Positions 39,501-50,908 of a stretch of 64,000 nt of DNA are shown one piece after another. The first letter of the stretch is position 1, and every line of letters begins with the position of its first letter. Location of the stretch: NCBI GenBank assembly GCA_010645155.1, contig CM021315.1:8043126-8107125 (forward strand), read 5' to 3'. A model generated the notes under the pieces. It saw only the letters and a program-made list of their open reading frames with translations, searched no databases and was not told the DNA's origin. The position numbers and the translations under genes were made by a program. This DNA comes from Tigriopus japonicus. Lineage: Eukaryota; Arthropoda; Copepoda; Harpacticoida; Harpacticidae.

Positions 39501-42500
39501 GCTTCCGTGAGTTCAATAATCAGGTGACCAAGATCTATTTCGCCAAGAATCAATTTCGAAAATGGAGTGGGTCTCGTTCCAACTTTCTTTGTTCTCTGGA
39601 ATTCTTTTTTTTTTTTTGAAACACAAAACGTATTCATCCTAAGGATGACTTTCTGTTATTGAGCACCAAACCATGCCAGAATTGCAGACATGATTTGCTG
39701 ATTAGTTTGTTACCCCTTTACCATCAAAAGATTGGACTGATCCACCAAAATGTAATTGTGAGTGCAATGGAAAGAAAATAGCCTCTTTACAAGTTTGTAG
39801 CAATATACAGAAAAAGTAGCGTAAAAAACAGTTGGTTCAAAAATAGAGGTTATCTTTTGTATACATAGTTACTTAGTTAACTTAGGTTTCATTTCGGCCA
39901 GAAACATTGTATAGGATCTAACTTTTTCCATAAAACTTTAAAGCAAAGTCTACAAATACTTATGCAGCTACTTATAATTGATCCTACTTAAAATAGTTTA
40001 ATTTCGAGACAAGTTTTTCCCTCGGTTGTGTACGAATATCTCGGTGCAACATCCTTCCATTTTGTAAACGATTTTTTTTGTTAAAACGCACGTCAATGAA
40101 AAGTTAATAAGAAAAAGTAAACGTAAGTTAAGAGAAATCTGGATCGGAGATTGCAGATATTTAATCAAGAGAACTCCGAGACCAAAACCTTTTAATTGCT
40201 TTTTTTCTGATAAAAACATTTGGCTTCCTTATACTGTAGAGAATGTAAATTTTCTTAAATATTGTGAATCTTATTTAATCCCCACTCTCGAAAGAAAACT
40301 CATTTCTCTTTTCTGGAAGTCCTGCTAGATAAATAAATAAGCTATATTTTCCATCCGAAGTATATGGCAATTGCGATTAAGAGAACAAACGTTAATGAGG
40401 AATCGAATAACACAAGCTTCTTGACAGATCTGTCATCCAAGTAGGAAAAAGAAGAGCCTGGCCGTATTGATTGAATGAATGGCAGTTGGCTCATTTCTAA
40501 TCAAGACCATGATCAAGGCCACTTTTCGCTCTCTTGCAAAGAAAATGAGCGAGCACAAAAGAGCCATCATTGAGAAACGACGATCGTGATTCATATCCAT
40601 CTCTTTCTCTCTTGTTGAGTTTGAGAAGCACTCTGAAGATGAGCTCCATCCTTATCCGACAAATCCTCATTTTTTATCTCTGATCAGCCATTGATTGAGA
40701 AGGAACAATGACTCAAAATCTCGGATGGAAAAGAGGCTGATTGCTTAACAGGAGAGAAATATGCCTCCGTGATCTTGCCCTTAAGATGGAAAGTAAACAA
40801 TTGGAACAACCTGCCGGTCCAATGCCCCAACCTCGGTAATATGAGAGTTCCACTTGTGATCTTCCATTCTGATAAGGATCATCTAATTCCAATTCCATCT
40901 CGATCTCAATCCTGATCTTTGCGAGTTCCTTTTGTGATTGGATCCGAGTAAAGTTTAAATAAGGAAGGAATTTTAAAGCCCCATCACAAGTGGAACATCA
41001 ACATATGCCTAAAGGTCAGGCCATAAGGTGAGCCAAAAAAATCTGGCCTTCGGTGGTCTTGAACAGGGAAGTTTATAAGCTCAGTTAGGATCCATTTGGA
41101 TGCTGTTGGGGGAATCTGTGCTCGATCTTGGCACAGTTCAAAGCAGGATATCCCCGATCTTGGTCGATTTCTCTTTCACTCAGCCAAAAGAACAAGCCAA
41201 TATGGGCTGGCAACAAAAGCGTCAACGAGATCTCAACGACCTTCTTGGTCCAAATCTCTGAAGAGATGGGAAAAAACCTTCAGTTTTCAAGAACCTAAAA
41301 TTGATATGCTAAACACCCGTTTTGGCCTTTAAATGAGTAACACAACCCTGTGATTGGCAATCCAAGAATAGAATGTAAACCACTAAGATGGATCTGTGTT
41401 CGAATGCCAAAAATTCTCTTTGGCCTTTGACCTTGACTTTGGCTCTGGCGGCTTCAAGTCCCACTTAAAAAGCAAATCAAGCTTCCCCTCAAGGCTCCTC
41501 TCTCAATCCCTCGACACACATTAGCGTGTGAACACTCCCAGACGATTGCCATTGATTCTCTGAATGGTTTTGCATGTTGTGAATTGGGGAAACGAACGGG
41601 AAGTGAGACTGCTGCCTTCCGATGTATGGACTACATAGCTAGCCTTTGTTCCATTCGACCTCAAACCTAATGGAAAGCTGGTATTTACCCAAGCAAAGAA
41701 AATAAATGGCTCCTTTCTCTCTTTCGATGCTCGTCCTGTTCCTGTTGTCCACCGATTTGGAAACAACTCTGAATTTTGCCTTCCGAAATAAATCCATGTT
41801 TTTTTCGTCTCATTCTGTTCCATGTAGTGCCACCCGAGAAACCCAAGATCTACGACGAGCGCAATCAAGAAGTCCGATTGAAGTTGGGTCCTTACAAAGT
41901 TGGCGATGAAGTGGCCTTGAAATGCATTTCCACTGGAGGTAAGGCAACCTTCAAAGACAACTCGAGACAGACTCGAGCTTCTTTAATCTCCCACAACAAC
42001 AAACAAACAAAGTACACCTGTTATGGTTTTTTTTTTCTTTGACTTCCTTCAGGCAATCCCAGTCCAAAAGTGAGTTGGTGGAGAGATCATGCTCTGTTGG
42101 ATGACATCTCAGAAGAGGTGACCAAAGGCGAAGTGGTCAACAATCTTCGACTCCTCAGACTCACCCGAACAGATTTGCACTCCATTCTCACTTGTCAGGC
42201 CTCGAACAACAACCTCTCGGTTCCAGTTTCGACCTCGGTGAAACTCGACATGCATTGTAAGTACAATGTGAGGTTCAAAACCTAATACTAAATGTGTCAG
42301 TAGAGTCCTATATTTGTCAAAGATCAATCGCAACAAGAAAAACAGATTGTAGAAATCCGAGAAGGTCAATGATCCAATTCCAAAAAAGGCCATCTCAAGG
42401 GCAACCAAACGTGAATCACAGCTGATGTCAGCTAAAAACAAAACTGTTCAATGCATCGTCGAAAATGTTCCCATTTCAAGGGTTAAAATGACGATTGATA

Positions 42501-45500
42501 GGATGAAAAGTCTTTTGCCAAATGTATAAAATGGAACATTTAGGTTAAATTAATAGTTCCCGTTTAAAGCCAAATTCGCTCGCAGGCTTTCTTTAACTAG
42601 CCAAGTTCTTCCTTCTTATTGTTCAGTACAAAAAAATGAAACAAATCTTTCTTGTGTCTTTTTCCAACTTGTTTCCCTTGGTTGCGTATGGGACATTAGC
42701 TTTGGATCTGCCCAAAATCAGATCAAAGCAAATAAAAACTTGCCAAATATATACAGTAGAGCCGTGCCATGGGCTCCACTTCCGCATCAACTATGAAAAT
42801 GGTTGTTGAGATAACTCATAAAATCCCGGAAATGTGGGTTAAACCGAGATCACGCGGCAAACCCCGCATTAGCACAAGCACCAAAGGTGTAGTAGTGTGT
42901 GCTCATATGATTTGGCAACGTGGTGCGATGAACCCAAGCAAACACATGCTCGGCATGAATCTTTGATATCCAATTTTCTGTCCCAAGCTTGTTTTCTAGC
43001 ACCCTCCCTCAGGTCTCCTCAAGATTCCCCACCATTTCCCCCGGCCTTCAGGGCTCAGCTCAGTAAAAAAGAGAAGAGAGGCGACGAAAACTTTCGAGGT
43101 TTGAGGGTGATGTACTCTCAAGCATCTCTTTCCCCTTCAATCCTTGCTTTGATTTCAAGACACACATGGATAGAGAGAGTCATTGCTAAGCTTAGAAGTC
43201 ACGACTTCGAGAACATTTCAAAGCAAACACTTGTCAAGAACTGATATCTTTTTCCTTCGACGTTTTAGATGCTTTTTAGGATATCTCAACATCCCTTGTA
43301 TTATTAAGGTTATATAAAAAGAGCAGGAAAGGAGGCAGAGGAGTTTTGGTATGAACTGAGTAAGCAAATCGATTTGGCAGATATCTGTGGAAGAGACTTA
43401 AGAACAGTTTTGCTACTGATTTGGCACCCCTGGACCGAATGAAATGTGGCGCCCCTGCCGGGTGTGAAATGGGGAGTGAATGTGAGAATGGCTCAAGTGG
43501 AACGCATCAAAAAAACGAGGTCAAATCAAGAGGTTTTTTTCTCTCACTTCGTTGAAATTTGGCAGGTCTTTTTCGATTCCGATGTCAATCAAAATCTCGC
43601 AGATTTTCCCAGAAGCTCTCAGGTTCTAGAAATGTATTACAAGTTTACACAAAGTTAGTGGAAATTTCTGATCAGTTTTTTTTTCAACAATAGTTGCGGT
43701 TACTTTTGTTCCATGAGGGTGGTTGGAAATGGGAACAGAGGGTCGAAGTGTAGCGAGAAGTGAGCATGAAATGGGCTCGGTTTCCTCTTGGTTTGCGTTC
43801 AATCAATATCCGGTGGTAACTTTTTTTGGGCCCAAGTCACCCCTCTAAACCTTCGATAAAAGTTCGGAGATCAACACCAAGGCAAACAAAAGGGCTCACC
43901 TACCAACAATCCCACCATCCCGACTTTTTCTCGTCAGTTTGGCCTCAAGGAGCGTCTCTGCGGAGAGACTTTACTAGAAAGGGCAAAAGAAAAAGTTGCA
44001 GACGAGAAAATGTTACGACCCGTTCGTTATCCGTGAGTCATTGGCGAGCACACTGAAAAGAGGCCCCAAGAGTCACTTGTAGCCGAATTAAGACATTGGA
44101 TTACCAGTAAATAATTATTGCAGACTTAGAGAAGGTCATGGAACATACGTTGAAGGTATTTGATGAACCGATCTAGTGTTATCCGTGGTTCTTTGGACGC
44201 GATCCTGGCTTAAAGTTTGCATGAAACTTTTTGGCACCCAACCAAATAGTGGCAGCGAAAATGGATACAGGCGTCCGTATGTGGACCTACTCTATGGATC
44301 TTGGAAGGAGGAACAAACATTTGTCATTGTACAAGAACAGAGCGATGCATTGCCAAAACATTTCGAGAGAAGACACACTCATTCAAGTTGAAAACATTTT
44401 ATGGTCTACGATAAGAAGACCAAGACGAGCTAGCTCGCTCTGGGTCTTTTTCTCGGGTTTGCCATTTCCTAGTTAGACTTGGCCATTAGGTCTCTTTGGA
44501 AAGAGGAACCAAGGAACACGAGACATGCCCACTTCTCACACCAAGAGTCAATTTGCGACACCCAAGCCAATTTAAAACTGAAGAGTCAGCGGAATACGTG
44601 TGATTGCCCACGAAAACAAATGGTCACACTGGCTCATTAGGTCAAAACTGGGTAGGAGAGAAGAGCAATGACAACAAAGGCCAAAGGTTGTGGCAATTGT
44701 CTCAGGGTGCAAGTGGGTCAACGTAATATGGCGTTGAACATTCAGTTCAGACTGCCATGTTTTAGAGGTCCCTCGTAACATTGTCTGCAGGTTTTTGACC
44801 TGGCACAAGATCTTAATTTTATTTCTCCCCCTTTTCTTGCTCTGAATTGTTCCATTTGGTTAAGGTTCAACGATGTCTGAAAGTGGAACACGAAGGATTT
44901 GTAAGAGCTTGACTTTCCAAATAAAAGCCAAGCCACTCGCGAAGGAAGCCTTAATGATATGATACATCAGCTTATGTCCTAAACGCAATAGATTTACCCT
45001 TACTAAATAGTTTACATCTGTGTTCCAGTTGGTCCAGTGGATGTGAAGATGATTGGACGGAAGGACCCGGTGTCAGCAGGTCGTGTCTATGAATTTCGAT
45101 GCCAAGCTGTCGGAGCTCGACCACCGCCAGAAATCACTTGGTGGAGGGGATCCACACAATTGAGAGAGAATGTGACCAATCGGGTAAGGGACCAACCAAA
45201 GAAAGGAAAGACAATTTGAGGGAAGGTGTGCCGTTCAGACATTGGAAGGGACATTCGGAGACCAAGGGTGTCAGTAAATGTGGTTTGATAGAGAAAAAGG
45301 GTATGAAAACAGAGTGGTCAAAGCTTATGAAGTTCTTTTCAAGTGTGCTTGACTCGGTTCCAAGCAAGTCCACAACTTTTGTCTCGAATCGAAAAGACCA
45401 AGAAAGAGCTTTGGAAACGTTAACAAGCGGATTCCTATTGTAGTCTTAACCACATTTACCCCACATAATTCCCATTGAGGAACCCAGCCTCTCTTCGTCC

Positions 45501-48500
45501 GTCATCCGAGCACAATTGAGGTTACTGGAACAGGGAGCAAAGCAAATGTTGAGGGAACACAACCAAAAGGGTAAACACGAACTTGGAAGGGGACCAAGTG
45601 AGTTAGGGCGAGGCCATTGATAAATGTGATTTGTAGAGGTTAAGTACAATAAACGATTTGAAGGATGGCAGGACGAGACATCTGATTGACGTTACAGATA
45701 TCTCTAAGTTAGCTCGGTCGAGGGGGAGGAGGATTAATGGAAATCTGGCATGCCAACGAGACTGTATTTATGAACTATCTGCTTACCTCTAGGTCAATTG
45801 GATCTCTCTGTTTCAGACAAGTCCTGATGGAAACGTCACCTTGAGTATTATCAACTATGTTCCCTCCGTCAGGGATGCCGGAAAATATATGAGTTGCAAA
45901 GCGGAGAACCCTGAGATCCCGGATTCGGCCATTGAAGATGGATGGAAACTGGATATTCATTGTGAGTTTAAAAACTTGGAACAGGTCCAAACCTAGAAGT
46001 GTGCACTTCGGGACCAATTTTGGATCGCAAAACCACCCCTTTTCCTTTGGTCCAAAAGATTGTGGTCAGTGGGGAACAACTTTTCCCATCATGACTTTTG
46101 GTGCAAATGAGCTTCCAAATGCATTTCAAATTGAAATCCCAGGGTCCCATCAGCCAAGTGAGAGAAACTTAACATTTTCGTGCTTGCAAGACACGATTTG
46201 AATATGGATTTTTAGGGCCTGAAACATGAAATCTACAATTCCAATAAGTTTCAAGGATGTTTCGTCTCTTCTTGTGTCTCTAGTTTTCTTGTTCGTTGAT
46301 TCATTGGTTTAGTTTGAAATCACGAGTTCATAAGTTTCTTCTTGGTAGTCTCCTCGTTGAGCGCCAAACGAGCCCATGGAAAACTTTTTTGAAAGAGCTA
46401 CCTGCATTTTTTCGGCAAGTTTTCTGCAATTTTTCTTCCTGTCCAACTTTGTTTCAGTTTTAAGAGCTAATGGCCTTAGCTGCCAAGGTGCCCTGGCAAA
46501 GTGAATCTCCAAACTCCGATTAGCACTAACACTCTCGACATAAATGCTCGAAAGCCATTCAAAGATTGTCGTTGAAGAGCTCCAAAGTTGTTAGTTGCAA
46601 CACCATGCGGCAAACGCGTTCTCAAAGGTTCAGAGATGCAAGTAGCCACCGAGATGGCAGGCCAATTTCCATAATATCTACAAGTAGTAAAGCAGTCCTT
46701 TGGCATCCTATTCCAAAGTCTAAAGGATCAAAAGGTCCATCCATCATGAACCTAGGTTGAGAGCAAGGATATCTTCTCTGCTCTCTCTTTCCCCTCTGTC
46801 TTCTTGAAGAGGGTCCATTTTCACTTATCCCAAATGATTACCTACCTCACCCATGTCCTGTCAAATCTTCGTCATGAAATTGTGTAGACCTTGAAAAATA
46901 GTTTAAATGGCAAACATTTGCTTTAAGCAATGTACCTTTCTGTTGGCAAGCTTTTTTGAGGCCAAACGAGGCGTATTTGAAATGCATCTGGTTTGCAAGT
47001 TAAATGCAAAAAAGCTATAAGAGAGTATAAACTGTACTATATCTAACGATACAGAGTAAAGAACCCATTGACAACGGTCAGTTCAACGGACCTTTGTGCC
47101 TTTTGGGTACACAAGAGGTACTTCAAATTTGGGATGTTAGTTTTTTTTCTACAGGGCACGGGTGTTTTCGTGACCAGAATATATGGTTTCTGCTCCTCTC
47201 TCTTTCTTTCAGACGTTCCTCAGTCCATCTTAAGCCTAGGTACTTCCCTAAATGGGTCTAACATCAAGGAAGGCGACGACGTCTACTTCGAATGCAATGT
47301 TCGCGCAAATCCCAAACCATACAAGATTACGTGGAGATTTAACGTGAGTGGATAAACATATTCATGGGGCCTATCCCACAGATCCGATACTACGTACCAC
47401 TACTACACACATGTGTGGGCACCAAATTTAGACTATGGGGTTGGTCGTTGGGCAGATTTCGGTTGACTATTTTTCGTTGGCAGAAAATGTCAGCTTAGGC
47501 TTTGAGGGCAATATTTAGCTGGGGATAAATCTGTTTTAGAACCATGAGGTGGTTTAGTGGTTTGTCGGTTGGGAACGAGTAAAGGGGAAGAAAGTTGGTT
47601 CTTGGGGTGAAGATGGTCATAAATGAGGTCTTTTGGAACAATGTTGGTCGATTTGGCCTGGAATGAAGAAATTTCCAAATGGAACTGTGGATGGGGAACA
47701 GAAGTTCAAAGGTGGTTGTTTTATTAGATATTGGGGGGAGGAGGCGAAATGGCCCCTGGAAAGAGGGTTGGATTGCAGAAACTTGAGGCAATTTATCAAA
47801 ACTTCTAAAGGAACCTAGAATGGAATGGAACTTGAACACACCTCCCACCGTCGCCATCGTCGTTCATCTTGGGTCTTCCACCCTGTCTGTAATGGCTTGT
47901 CGAGCCTCCTCGCACACAGGAAATGAGTGTTAATGAAATGACCTAAATGGAACTCGAGAAACCTCATGAGCGAGTGGGAATTCTATTCTTTCCAGGAGAA
48001 CCCATTGCTACACAATGTCCATGAAGGCATCATAGTGAGCAATCACAGTCTGGTCCTCCAAGACGTGCGTAGGACTCAATCTGGAATCTACACGTGTCTA
48101 GCTCACAACATCGAAGGCGATGGAGCTAGCAACCCAATGACTCTTAATATTCGATGTGAGTAGAAATGGAACACTTGTTTTTGCTAAATTTAGGCTTCAT
48201 CTTTTCCCCGATATTGGATCTGGCTTGCGTAGGTGTTTCTCGGAAGAGCGAGAATGAACAATCTCTCTGAAAGATAGTAAGACCTTTCTTTCTTTTTATC
48301 ACTTTACACTACTAGATGCTCCTTACTGCAAACCCGATCAGGTTCAGGTTTTTGGCGTGGCTCGCGATGAAACTGTTCGGATCTCTTGTGAGGTCATTTC
48401 CAATCCCATTGGTTCCACAAGTTTCGAGTGGCGATTCAATGCCTCGGGTGAATTGGTGGATATGCCTCATGACAGATTCAAGTCCACCAATACGAAGTCC

Positions 48501-50908
48501 ATTGTGGAATACGTTCCTCGGACCGAGTTAGATTACGGCTCACTGATGTGCTGGGCCAAAAACTCGATTGGCAAACAAAGGGATCCTTGCATCTTTCACT
48601 TGGTGCCAGCTGGCACTCCTGATTCTGTCAAGAACTGCTCGTTTGGAAACCAGACAACCACATCCTTTGAGGTAAGCTGGGTGCTCAAATTTGTACCAAA
48701 ACGAGTTGATTCATCACTCTGCGAGCTGTTGGTCAGCATGGGAACTTACTTTGGGAGGCCGGAGAGTGTTCCACTTTCATCAGGCAATAATATGCGGAGT
48801 TTAGTGGGATTTCTTTTTTAAAGGCCAATGTTTTACGGCTTAATGACCACCATGGATGGGACACTCGAGTGGTGTTGTAGTGAGGCATGGCTAAAATGCA
48901 CTTCTTATCCCTTTCAAGGTTCGTTGCATGGCTGGTTACGACGGCGGCCTTCCCCAGACGTTCGTGCTGGAGGCCAAGGATAATCACCATTATGGTGTAG
49001 TGGCCAAGCTTCACAGTCCCTTGCCCCATTTCAATGTCACTGGCCTCGAGCCTGGACGATCCTATGTATTGAGTGTGTATGCCCAAAACTCTAAGGGTCT
49101 GAGTAACCCGGTCACGTTGTATTCATTCACCATCAAGGAAGCGGAAAAGCACACGGCCGGATCTACTCATCCGGCAAACGTAACCAGGTGGGGAAACAAT
49201 CCTTTTTTTATGGCTAAACCCCTTTCCTTACTCCAAAAAAGACTCCTGAATTACTCCGCAATTTCTCTAGCCACATCTCATTTTTCAGCCGGGATGGAGT
49301 GTCTGTGACGCCTATTTTAGGGATCTTGGTGGCGATTGCATGTGGATTAGCGCTCGTGGCTGTGGCCATTATTGTTGTTTTGCGGATAAGACCCGTATAT
49401 AACAGTCACAAGACCAATCGGCCACAAAGGCCAGGCATGAGTGGGTACCCCGCACCAGGCACACACATTCCATTGAACCAACGGGAAATTGATGAATGCA
49501 TTGACATGGATGGTAAAATGATCACTGGTGGTACCCCAGACCTCATTCAACACAACAAAAGTAAGAGAACGAAGTCGATACCCCAATCAGCCTTTGATGT
49601 CCTTGCTAAGGATGGCATCACTGTTGTCACGTTTGACATGTGTCTGATTAGACCTGAAGTGCAATGTCATGTTATTTCTAGAAACAAAAAGAAACAACCT
49701 TAACATGACTCTAATATTCTAGATTACATGGCAGAAGCATCGTTCCAAAATGGAGTGAGTCAAAATCGTCGGTATGCTGCCTCTGCCACACTTCAACGGA
49801 GAAGGACTGAAGATCCGGATTTCGAGAGGCGTAATCGGATCCGGAATAACTTTTCCAGACTGGTATGTCACTCTTTTCGACAAGATGTTGCTTGTTGTTT
49901 ATCACTCAAGGTCTCTCATTTCAGAGCCAAGAGGTGACATACGCAGAGTTCACAATGCCCAGAAATAAAGGCTATGCTCCCATGAAGGCCAGATCAACGG
50001 ACTCGCCTGTTCCCGTACCAAATGTACAGGCCCAATATTCAACTGGCGTCAGGAACCCACCGCCAATGCCCCCACCCAGATATACGGCCCCACCGACGGC
50101 GGAAGCCACTCCTCCGACCGCAGATGACGACCCATTTGCGTCGGAGATGCCCCTGGTTAGTAACTCTGTTCGTGATTGGGATGGTAACGAAGTTTTTATG
50201 GAGCCACGGGCAATAATGCCCCGGCCCAAACGAGGTCCAAGGTTGAAACATATGGAAAAGATCTCAGGGGCAAGCCATTGGTCAAGTCTGCCTGATAACA
50301 TGAATGACCCGGGCCGTTTGAAAAGCTATGGTTCAAGGGAAAACATGAGTCTTGAAGACAAAAGGAAGATAATGATGAAAAAGAACAGCACTTCATCGTT
50401 TTATGAAACAAGCAACCCTCCAAACTCGCCTCAAGGCAGTCAAAGTGGATGTGTGCCACCAAGGGGAGAACCGATCCCAAGGGAGCTATTGGACAAGCGA
50501 CGAGTCCTTCTTCAGACTCTCCAAAGGGTTCAACACCAATCAAGGCCCTTGACCAAATCAGACAGCTTGCCCAACTCGGAGAGACCAGGAGGATTCCCAA
50601 GGCCACCCTTGACCAGTACCTCTTCCACGGAAAGCGAACATTCACAGCTTCTACGGAGCTCATCCTTCGCCGATAGACGAGATCGACTGGTTAAATGGAA
50701 CACGACCCAAGATTCTTTGGACTCCGTCTCAACAACCAAACGTCAGCTGCCGAAGGCTCCGATTTTGAAACGTGGGTCTAGTTTGGTGGTCACCCTGAGC
50801 TCGCCCATGCTTAGTTGTGGTACTTATCAAAGATCCCAATCCTGCGTGAAAACCGAGTTGGCCACAATTCATTCTGGCTCGTTCGACTCTAATGACGTGA
50901 TCATGTAG
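15248..50908 (+). CDS. side: Sidestep-family immunoglobulin receptor (14-exon model)
   Basis: Model exons: 15248-15524, 38480-38612, 38685-38893, 41828-41938, 42053-42256, 45029-45183, 45817-45961, 47213-47343, 47996-48155, 48316-48671, 48919-49187, 49289-49560, 49723-49862 and 49925-50908. The total is 3546 bases, exactly 1181 codons plus stop, and every junction is in phase. Domains: signal peptide, Ig1 (Cys110/187), Ig2 (239/291), Ig3 (336/390), Ig4 (439/489), Ig5 (533/587), an FN3-like module (about 610-705), a membrane helix (about 724-748) and a tail of about 430 residues. Family hallmarks are VLFFRNDSKVPIYT, YDTRG, SRAFFR, DDGGIYRCRVDFYRAPT and EDGWKLDIH. In Drosophila, Side proteins are surface ligands for Beaten-path receptors that guide motor axons and match synaptic partners. 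Which Side paralogue this is cannot be told. Exon 1 is the least certain exon. Confidence 0.85.
21655..21730. repeat. TACGTA-rich simple repeat stretch
   Basis: The words TATACGTACATA, ATATATGTACGTACATAT and ACGTACGT recur over about 75 bases. It is a purine/pyrimidine-alternating patch of self-complementary repeats with no coding meaning. Confidence 0.5.
32758..33063. mobile_element. 306-bp fold-back element in Sidestep intron 1
   Basis: Arms of about 100 bp are imperfect reverse complements. The outermost stretch AAAATTTCAGCTGATTCCAC continues with AAAATAAGCGCCTCTTG and is matched exactly at the right end in reverse. Further in, ATTGAGACATAGTT and TTTAATGCCACT are also mirrored, and the arms end near TTTGGCAAA. 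The loop of about 100 bp is AT-rich and non-coding. No clear target duplication is visible at the flanks. Confidence 0.7.
38480..38893 (+). CDS. side: Sidestep-like Ig domain 1 (exons 2-3)
   Basis: Two exons, 38480-38612 and 38685-38893, split by a 72-base intron in phase 2. The first carries the B-strand cysteine (SSVNLPC) and the family-specific VRLVLFFRNDSKVPIY. The second carries YDTRGQ, SRAFFRG, LDTVQPDDGGIYRC (F-strand cysteine) and RVDFYRAPT. This V-type domain is the part most diagnostic of the Side family and is the expected contact surface for Beat-type partners. Confidence 0.9.
38894..41827. other. Intron 3 of the Sidestep-like gene
   Basis: A 2.9-kb AT-rich intron with a poly-T run near 39606. 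No gene or repeat element was recognised. Confidence 0.5.
41828..42256 (+). CDS. side: Sidestep-like Ig domain 2 (exons 4-5)
   Basis: Exons 41828-41938 and 42053-42256, joined in phase 1. VPPEKPKIYDER opens the domain. VGDEVALKC supplies the first cysteine, VSWWRD the conserved tryptophan after the intron, and LRLTRTDLHSILTCQASNN the second cysteine. The Pro-rich linker start and the phase-1 ends at both sides are usual for Ig modules. Confidence 0.88.
42257..45028. other. Intron 5 of the Sidestep-like gene
   Basis: A 2.8-kb intron. Several open frames (for example 42897-43244 and 44176-44391) are unsupported by any domain or splice context. Nothing else was recognised. Confidence 0.45.
45029..45961 (+). 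CDS. side: Sidestep-like Ig domain 3 (exons 6-7)
   Basis: Exons 45029-45183 and 45817-45961, joined in phase 0. VYEFRCQAVGARPPPEITWW carries the first cysteine and tryptophan. TSPDGNVTLSIINYVPSVRD and GKYMSCKAENP carry the second cysteine, and EDGWKLDIH closes the domain as in other Side proteins. An earlier in-frame AG at about 45791-45792 could add eight residues, but the downstream TTTCAG acceptor gives the better family match. Confidence 0.88.
45962..47212. other. Intron 7 of the Sidestep-like gene
   Basis: 1.25 kb of non-coding sequence with no recognised element. The two smaller introns nearby (45184-45816 and 47344-47995) are likewise empty. Confidence 0.45.
47213..48155 (+). CDS. side: Sidestep-like Ig domain 4 (exons 8-9)
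   Basis: Exons 47213-47343 and 47996-48155, joined in phase 0. IKEGDDVYFECNVRANPKPY and KITWRFN give the first half. SNHSLVLQDVRRTQSGIYTC and LAHNIEGDG give the second, a typical C2/I-set Ig pattern with an N-glycosylation site (NHS). Confidence 0.88.
48316..49187 (+). CDS. side: Sidestep-like Ig domain 5 and FN3-like membrane-proximal domain (exons 10-11)
   Basis: Exon 48316-48671 carries Ig5. VARDETVRISCEVISNP and FEWRFNASGE are followed by a LDYGSLMCWAKNSIG second cysteine, with an extra cysteine pair at APYC and RDPC. It runs on into GTPDSVKNC, the start of a fibronectin-III-like module. Exon 48919-49187 completes that module, with a LEPGRSYVLSVYAQNSKGLS motif of the FN3 F-G region. Side proteins end their ectodomain the same way. 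Confidence 0.88.
49289..50908 (+). CDS. side: Sidestep-like transmembrane helix and cytoplasmic tail (exons 12-14)
   Basis: Exon 49289-49560 encodes the membrane helix (LGILVAIACGLALVAVAI, residues 727-744, plus flanks) followed by RIRP and NQREIDECIDMD. Exon 49723-49862 adds the basic stretch LQRRRTEDPDFERRNRIR. Exon 49925-50908 encodes the last 327 residues. These include an ITIM-like tyrosine motif (EVTYAEF, Tyr860), a proline run (NPPPMPPPRYTAPP, a possible SH3 or EVH1 ligand) and long Ser/Thr-rich basic segments, ending SFDSNDVIM. No enzymatic domain is present. The tail probably binds cytoplasmic adaptors, but partners cannot be inferred here. Confidence 0.88.

Noticed and set aside
45785..45816. 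Alternative earlier acceptor for Sidestep exon 7
   Set aside because: In frame but adds VNWISLFQ before the conserved TSPDGNVT start. The TTTCAG acceptor fits the family better.
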